Source: Candidatus Thermokryptus sp.
GTDB lineage: Bacteria > Bacteroidota > Ignavibacteria > Kryptoniales > Kryptoniaceae
Direction: 5' to 3'
DNA: 11,475 bases
Assembly: GCA_028276305.1 (NCBI GenBank)
Contig: JAPYWO010000011.1
Location: 1 to 11,475 of the forward strand
Positions 7,128 through 11,475 of this stretch are shown one piece after another; the first letter of the stretch is position 1, and the number at the start of each line of letters is the position of its first letter. The notes under the pieces were generated by a model. It saw only the letters and a list, made by a program, of their open reading frames with translations, did no database searches and was not told the DNA's origin. Both the position numbers and the translations under genes were made by a program.

Positions 7128-7961
7128 ATTTTATAAAAAATTGAATTTTCATTAACAGCCACAATATTCCAAGTATTGTCGAAAATTTGATCAAGAAAGC
7201 CGTCTTTACGCAATCTAAATAAATGCCATTGGTTTTTAGGTAAAATATCATATACCTTATCTAATTTAAAAACAGATTTAGTAATCTCATTGTATTCAAA
7301 TATTATCAAAGGATTATTACGCAATATAAATTCCTTTGCTCCTTTTAACGCTTCTAATTCCCCCTCCCTCTATATCAATTTTAATTATAACATCACAAAC
7401 AGTTTCTTAAAATATAGAATCTATTTTACGTACTTTTACTTTGATAGCTTGCTGAGAATAAGCAACTAGTTTACTTCCAGTAGGACTACTGGTATTTAAA
7501 TAAAAAAAACCATCTCCGTCATATGAACCAATGGCGTATGTAGAAACTCTTATTTTATCATCAAGATTATTCATAAGCGCTGAAATCATTATTGATTTTG
7601 CGGCTTCTTCATTAGGTTCAAAAGCATAAATATGTTTTATCTTATCAAGTTTTCCTAAAGGGATTACAAATTCACCAACAGATGCACCAATATCTATAAA
7701 TAATATATTCTGTTTAGGAAAAACTTTAATTACTCTTTCTAAAAACATATGTGTCTCTGGCTCGTTAGGCACACCCTCTGGAAGAAGGCAATAATTACGA
7801 CTACATGAAGGATTAAAATAAAATATGGCTTTTTTGAAAGTGAATAATTTTGGTTTCTCTATAAAATCAGACAAAACTCCAATTCCCTTAAGATTTATAC
7901 CTAATATGCGTTTAACAATGTAATAGAAGAAGCAGTAAAACTGATAAATTTTCCAAATCAT
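7106..7961 (-). pseudogene. FkbM-family SAM-dependent methyltransferase, broken by a stop codon and a frameshift
   Basis: The full span would encode about 285 residues, a normal FkbM length. The front part (7961 to 7410) carries the SAM-binding motif 'NILFIDIGASVGEF' (85-98) and 'YAFEPNEEA' (112-120), and reads 'VRKIDSIF' before a TAA at 7409-7407. Past the stop the same frame continues 'ETVCDVIIKIDIEGG', and then a run of five G (plus strand C at 7360-7364) shifts the frame by one extra base. The rest, 'ELEALKGAKEFILRNNPLII' and onward to 7106, follows in the new frame. 'KIDIEGGELEALKGA' is the FkbM signature, so both lesions sit inside or next to the conserved core. The likely former role was O-methylation of a sugar hydroxyl. 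The start ATG overlaps the preceding gene's TGA (ATGA) and follows GAAGG by 6 bases. Recoding or sequence error cannot be excluded. Confidence 0.85.
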
Positions 7962-8911
7962 AAAATACCTTCAACTTCTTTGGGATGTCTCATTCTAAAA
8001 GAAAATCCGTCCTTAAATGCTAGAAAAAATACTTTTAACTTTATTTGCCCTTTAAACATTAAATATAAAAACTTCACTAAATTTATCACCAGTTTAACAC
8101 TGAATCCATAATGTTTTACTATTGTATATATACGATTTCGTATAATAAAATACACCCTTAAATCACCTAAATACCTGTATTCTTTACCAGTGGGATGATA
8201 AAAAATGGCATCTTCTCTTACAGCAATTTCAAAGCCCCTTTTAATAATTCTAATACAATATTCAACATCATCTCCCATATAAAAAAGGGCTGATTCCGGA
8301 AAGCCAACTTCATTAATAATTTCTTTGTTAATAAGAAAACCATTAAATGCTATTGTTACTGGAAATAATTTACGAAATAAATATATACTACTGTTATATG
8401 GAAATTTTCTATATCTATTATAGGCCTTACCATAAACTGGTCGCATAGTTTTAGATTCTACAATATATGGCCCAGTTACTATATCTTTTCTATTTGGCAT
8501 CTGTTTCATTAAACAATCCTTCTCAGGCAAGCCATCATCATCCATCAACCATAACCAGTCATATCCTCTCTCATATCCTCTTTTGACTCCTTCGTAAAAT
8601 CCACCTGCTCCACCTGTATTTTCATGCATTCGGACATAAAATACACTGATATGGTTCCCATCAACCAAATTGCTTATTTTGTGTTCAATCTCATAAGGCG
8701 CTGAGATATTGAAAGGCGGCAATTCAGGAATATACCCATTTTCCTTTAAAAGCTCTGGGGTTCCGTCATCAGATGCATTATCTATAATATAAATCCCATC
8801 AACAGGTCTCGTCTGTCTCCTTATCGCTTCAAGACATTCTAAAAGAAGATTTTTCCTGTTATATGTTACAACTACTGCACAAACTGTTTCTTTTTTGTTT
8901 TCCTTATTCAT
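7958..8911 (-). CDS. Family 2 glycosyltransferase, GlfT2 / rhamnosyltransferase-like
   Basis: A 317-residue GT-A fold inverting glycosyltransferase. It has 'VCAVVVTYNRKNLLLECLEA' (10-29) and 'IIDNASDDGT' (42-51) for nucleotide binding, then 'ENTGGAGGFYEGVKRGYERG' (97-116) and 'WLWLMDDDGLPE' (119-130), in which DDD 124-126 is the metal-binding motif. 'YMGDDVEYCIR' (211-221) carries the probable catalytic base, with a conserved 'YHPTG' at 238-242. The GGAGGF plus WLMDDD combination is characteristic of the galactofuranosyltransferase (GlfT) and related rhamnosyltransferase group. It immediately follows a UDP-galactopyranose mutase-like gene, which favours a galactofuranose donor (inference). 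I chose the ATG at 8911 because GGAG lies 5 bases before it; an upstream in-frame ATG at 8926 overlaps the previous stop and lacks such a site. Confidence 0.88.
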   Translation of the reverse strand: MNKENKKETVCAVVVTYNRKNLLLECLEAIRRQTRPVDGIYIIDNASDDGTPELLKENGYIPELPPFNISAPYEIEHKISNLVDGNHISVFYVRMHENTGGAGGFYEGVKRGYERGYDWLWLMDDDGLPEKDCLMKQMPNRKDIVTGPYIVESKTMRPVYGKAYNRYRKFPYNSSIYLFRKLFPVTIAFNGFLINKEIINEVGFPESALFYMGDDVEYCIRIIKRGFEIAVREDAIFYHPTGKEYRYLGDLRVYFIIRNRIYTIVKHYGFSVKLVINLVKFLYLMFKGQIKLKVFFLAFKDGFSFRMRHPKEVEGIL

Positions 8912-8916
8912 ATTTT

Positions 8917-8920
8917 CTCC
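8917..8920 (-). promoter_or_regulatory. Shine-Dalgarno sequence deciding the start of the family 2 glycosyltransferase
   Basis: Minus-strand GGAG sits between the TGA of the mutase-like gene (8925-8923) and the ATG at 8911-8909, with a 5-base spacer AAAAT. This favours the shorter protein over a start at 8926. Confidence 0.65.
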
Positions 8921-8922
8921 GT

Positions 8923-10248
8923 TCATAATCTTTCTGAATAAACTTTATCTTTTACTGTTAATACAGAACCAACAAAAATTCCCTCTTTCAAGCTTTCTGC
9001 TATTCCCTGAAAATTCCACCTCCCGTACCTACCTACTGAAAATATATCTTTTTCCGCAAGCTTACTTAAAGAATTCTCAACCCATCCGCTACCCGGTTTT
9101 TTCCATGTATAGGCAACCTCAATCCATGTCGGGTCCGCAACCAAAACCTTCTTTATAAATCCATACTCTTTCAGCTCATCTTCCGTCTTTTTAATCATTG
9201 CTTTCAAATCTTCATCTGATTGTTTCTCTCCACCCCTAAAAACAAATTCTATATACAAAGAACCATACTTTTCCGGATTCCTTAAACTTTCAGGCAAAAA
9301 TATAGGATCTACATTAGAGTAATACCCTATCCTATGAAAACCAGATAAACTATCTGGAACATATAACCAGTGAAACCCGTGTTTTGAGATTTTATTCTCC
9401 GCAAGTTCAACTCCCATGTTCAATACTAAAACCGATGTGTAAGGCTCCTCCTCATCTGAAATCCCTGTTATTTTAAGTAGTTTATTCAGTGGTAAAGTTG
9501 AAATTAAAGCGTCATATTCAAATTCTCTACCATCTGAAAGCACAAGAGTTTTTGTCTCAACATCTATTTTTTCTACTTTTGTTTCAAATTCAATATCACA
9601 TAGATTTGCGATTTTCCAAGCTAAAAAATCAAGTCCATTTTCTGGATACGCAAAGCTCACATTGTATCCCACATCTTTGTTAGGATTCCCCATAGCTCCT
9701 TCAATAACACTTTCTATGTCAAAAGGTGTTTTATATGGGTCTTGCGGGGCTATTTCGGTATATAAACCTGCGGTATATCTTTCGTGAAAAGGTGCAAAGA
9801 AAATATAAAATAGTGTTTCACCAAAATTAAGTTTCAACCATTCTGCCATAGTGATACCATCTGGAATATGTGTATTTTTGCTATTGAGTAAAATCTCCTT
9901 TACAGCCTGGGAGGCTATTTTATTTCCCAAAGCGTAAAGATTGTTCTGTATAGGGTAATCAACAAATTTGTATTTTAGTTCTTTTGTTTGATCAAGATTT
10001 CCAGTAAAAAATACAGCTGATTTTCTAAAATATCTTTTGCATTTTGAGAACTTATTTATGAGGTCAAGAATAAATTTATCTCCATCAAAGATCCAGTGTC
10101 CGCCACCGATTTCAAAACGGAAACCTTCTTTTTGATATGAGGCACAAATTCCACCTGGTCTGTCGCTTGCCTCAAAAATTTTAAAGCCAGAAGTCAACCC
10201 AACTCCAAGCCCCGTAAAACCGGCACCTATTATGAATGTTTTATCCAC
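8923..10248 (-). CDS. FAD-dependent UDP-galactopyranose mutase-like oxidoreductase
   Basis: A 441-residue flavoprotein. The N-terminal FAD-binding motif is 'FIIGAGFTGLGVG' (5-17), with 'IFEASDRPGGICAS' (24-37) giving the ribose-binding Glu and the GG motif, then 'EIGGGHWIF' (46-54). 'VDYPIQNNLYAL' (96-107) recalls the YPFQNN motif of eukaryotic-type UDP-galactopyranose mutases and related cluster enzymes. 'FFAPFHERYTAGLY' (150-163) corresponds to the region following FxxPYN in mutases. The C terminus 'DIFSVGRYGRWNFQGIAESL' (401-420) is the second FAD contact. Overall it belongs to the amine oxidase / mutase superfamily; interconversion of UDP-galactopyranose and UDP-galactofuranose is plausible but several active-site stretches differ, so another sugar-nucleotide reaction is possible. 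The GTG start is chosen because AAAGGAG precedes it by 8 bases; an ATG at 10281 would overlap the flippase gene and lacks a comparable site. The next gene is a GlfT-like transferase. Confidence 0.8.
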   Translation of the reverse strand: MDKTFIIGAGFTGLGVGLTSGFKIFEASDRPGGICASYQKEGFRFEIGGGHWIFDGDKFILDLINKFSKCKRYFRKSAVFFTGNLDQTKELKYKFVDYPIQNNLYALGNKIASQAVKEILLNSKNTHIPDGITMAEWLKLNFGETLFYIFFAPFHERYTAGLYTEIAPQDPYKTPFDIESVIEGAMGNPNKDVGYNVSFAYPENGLDFLAWKIANLCDIEFETKVEKIDVETKTLVLSDGREFEYDALISTLPLNKLLKITGISDEEEPYTSVLVLNMGVELAENKISKHGFHWLYVPDSLSGFHRIGYYSNVDPIFLPESLRNPEKYGSLYIEFVFRGGEKQSDEDLKAMIKKTEDELKEYGFIKKVLVADPTWIEVAYTWKKPGSGWVENSLSKLAEKDIFSVGRYGRWNFQGIAESLKEGIFVGSVLTVKDKVYSERL

Positions 10249-10256
10249 TATTAAAT

Positions 10257-10263
10257 CTCCTTT
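10257..10263 (-). promoter_or_regulatory. Strong Shine-Dalgarno sequence for a GTG start of the mutase-like gene
   Basis: Minus-strand AAAGGAG is followed by the 8-base spacer ATTTAATA and then GTG at 10248-10246. It is the best ribosome binding site in the window and argues that the 11 residues encoded upstream from the ATG at 10281 are not translated as part of the protein. Confidence 0.7.
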
Positions 10264-10270
10264 ATTTATT

Positions 10271-11475
10271 TTAAATCTCACGACTTTTTACTACTCCTGT
10301 TATAAACCTTGAATAAAATTTAAAGTCAATGATTTTTATTCCTTTTGCTTCAAGCAAGAATATAAAAGCGCTCGTTATATATATTTCAGTTATCAGCCAT
10401 GAAACTGAGCTTCCAATTTCCGCAAGTTTATAATCAAGCAACACATTTAAAAGCAAATTTATAATTGATCCTCCCATAACCACTTTTAAAAAATCCTTAT
10501 CCATTTTCAAGTTTAAAGTCGTTTGAATTCCATAAAGATTTGAAAGACCAATGATAAACGGGAAAAAGGATAAAATTCTCACGACATTAATTGATGGCAA
10601 ATACTGATCTCCTAAAAAAACCTTCACTAAGATAGGGGCAAAAATAAGCAAAAAAATACTTGCGGGTAAGGTGAGCGCAGTTACGATAACACTGAACTTT
10701 TTTATATATTCAATACCTCTATTCAAATCGTTTCTTAAAATTTTCCCCACATGCGGATATAAAGATTGAGCCAAAGGAGCCAAAACCAAAGTTTGGAAAA
10801 CCAAGACAAGCTTACTCCCAGAGGCGAAATATCCGACATTTTCATGTGGAGCAAAAAAACCCAGAATAAATGTATTTGATATCGTATAAAAATTTATAAA
10901 AACAAGTGAAATGAAAACAGAAAAACCATTTTTCAATTCACGAAATATATCTTCTAACCTGGGCATATTTATTTTCCAATCAAGCAATTTTAAACTATAC
11001 ATTAAGGCAAGCGTTCCAGCAAAAATTTGACCCAAAGACATTAGAAGTGGAACGAGATAAAAATCGTTTTTATTCCTTACAAAAATAAAAATTCCTATTG
11101 TAAAAAGAAGCTTTACAATAAAATTAAAAATTGAAGTGATATAAAGTTTTTCAAGCCCTTGAAAAAGCCATGTCGGAAACAAAACATAACCAGCCACAAT
11201 TAAATATGAGACAATAAATACGAGGATATTTTCCCTAAATTTTGGTATAAGGAAAATTGAACTCGTGAAAATCAAAGTGCAAAGCGTGAACAAAAATGCT
11301 TTCGTAAATAAAACATTACTGTAAATTCTTACAAGTGTTTTTTTATCGTCTCTATTTGATGATATTTCTCTCGTCGCGCTTAGATCAAAGCCATAATTTA
11401 CAACAAGCAAAAAGTAAGTAGCAAATGCCTGAGCAAAAGAAATTAAGCCAAATTTATCTGGACCTATAACACGAA
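10271..11475 (-). CDS. wzx: Wzx-type polysaccharide flippase, N-terminal end off the window
   Basis: 401 residues are visible up to the right edge, where the frame is still open. The first visible residues, 'RVIGPDKFGLISFAQAFATY' followed by 'FLLVVNYGFDLSATREIS', match the conserved start of the second helix and loop of oligosaccharide flippases of the MOP/polysaccharide transporter superfamily, so only about 20-25 residues are missing. The remainder is a succession of about twelve hydrophobic helices, including stretches such as 'FLILFAPILVKVFLGDQYLP', typical of the family between helices 7 and 8. The predicted role is transfer of the undecaprenyl-linked repeat unit from the cytoplasmic to the outer face of the inner membrane for the Wzy polymerase. 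A TTG at 11410 is an internal codon, not the start. The gene ends 22 bp before the GTG of the mutase-like gene. Substrate specificity cannot be read from sequence. Confidence 0.9.
   Translation of the reverse strand, partial: RVIGPDKFGLISFAQAFATYFLLVVNYGFDLSATREISSNRDDKKTLVRIYSNVLFTKAFLFTLCTLIFTSSIFLIPKFRENILVFIVSYLIVAGYVLFPTWLFQGLEKLYITSIFNFIVKLLFTIGIFIFVRNKNDFYLVPLLMSLGQIFAGTLALMYSLKLLDWKINMPRLEDIFRELKNGFSVFISLVFINFYTISNTFILGFFAPHENVGYFASGSKLVLVFQTLVLAPLAQSLYPHVGKILRNDLNRGIEYIKKFSVIVTALTLPASIFLLIFAPILVKVFLGDQYLPSINVVRILSFFPFIIGLSNLYGIQTTLNLKMDKDFLKVVMGGSIINLLLNVLLDYKLAEIGSSVSWLITEIYITSAFIFLLEAKGIKIIDFKFYSRFITGVVKSREI

Noticed and set aside
7407..7961. An intact short 184-residue methyltransferase
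   Set aside because: It stops inside the FkbM domain, and the rest of the domain follows directly in the DNA, so it is half of a broken gene.
10271..11410. Flippase starting at the TTG at 11410
   Set aside because: Conserved flippase sequence continues in frame to the window edge, so the true start lies outside the window.
1..11475. CRISPR array, tRNA, rRNA, defence or phage genes
   Set aside because: No regularly spaced repeats, no tRNA-like cloverleaf and no phage or defence protein motifs were seen on either strand.

Overview
This is an AT-rich bacterial window in which every credible gene lies on the minus strand. It is a surface-polysaccharide (capsule, exopolysaccharide or O-antigen type) cluster of the Wzx/Wzy kind. 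The organism cannot be named from the sequence. Low GC, Lys/Ile/Glu-rich proteins, tight gene overlaps and occasional GGAG ribosome binding sites are visible. A Wzx/Wzy pathway points to export across an envelope, but the phylum is left open.

In transcription order (right to left) the window holds: a Wzx-type flippase cut by the right edge (10271-11475); a FAD-dependent UDP-galactopyranose mutase-like enzyme (8923-10248); a family 2 glycosyltransferase resembling galactofuranosyl- and rhamnosyltransferases (7958-8911); an FkbM methyltransferase broken by a stop codon and a frameshift (7106-7961); a GT4 glycosyltransferase (6027-7127); a Wzy-type polymerase or ligase (4631-6022); a second GT4 glycosyltransferase (3499-4644); a decayed IS1595-family element of about 470 bp with recognisable terminal inverted repeats (about 3022-3489); the C-terminal remnant of a DUF362 protein (2625-3021); a CapK/phenylacetate-CoA ligase-like adenylate-forming protein (1205-2602); and the front half of a bi-domain oxidoreductase (1-1196, cut by the left edge).

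The right and middle parts supply sugar activation, glycosyl transfer, optional methylation, polymerisation and flipping of a lipid-linked repeat unit. The mutase-like enzyme next to a GlfT-like transferase suggests galactofuranose or a similar sugar. The left part (adenylate-forming enzyme, DUF362 protein, bi-domain oxidoreductase) resembles a set of accessory genes often found together in such clusters. No initiating phosphoglycosyltransferase is in view.

The cluster shows decay at three places: the methyltransferase, the DUF362 gene and the insertion sequence. The insertion sequence lies exactly where the DUF362 gene loses its N-terminal part and keeps an outward-reading promoter-like sequence. 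I see no clear evidence of a wholly new system. The most unusual content is the possible galactofuranose module and the IS-associated remodelling.
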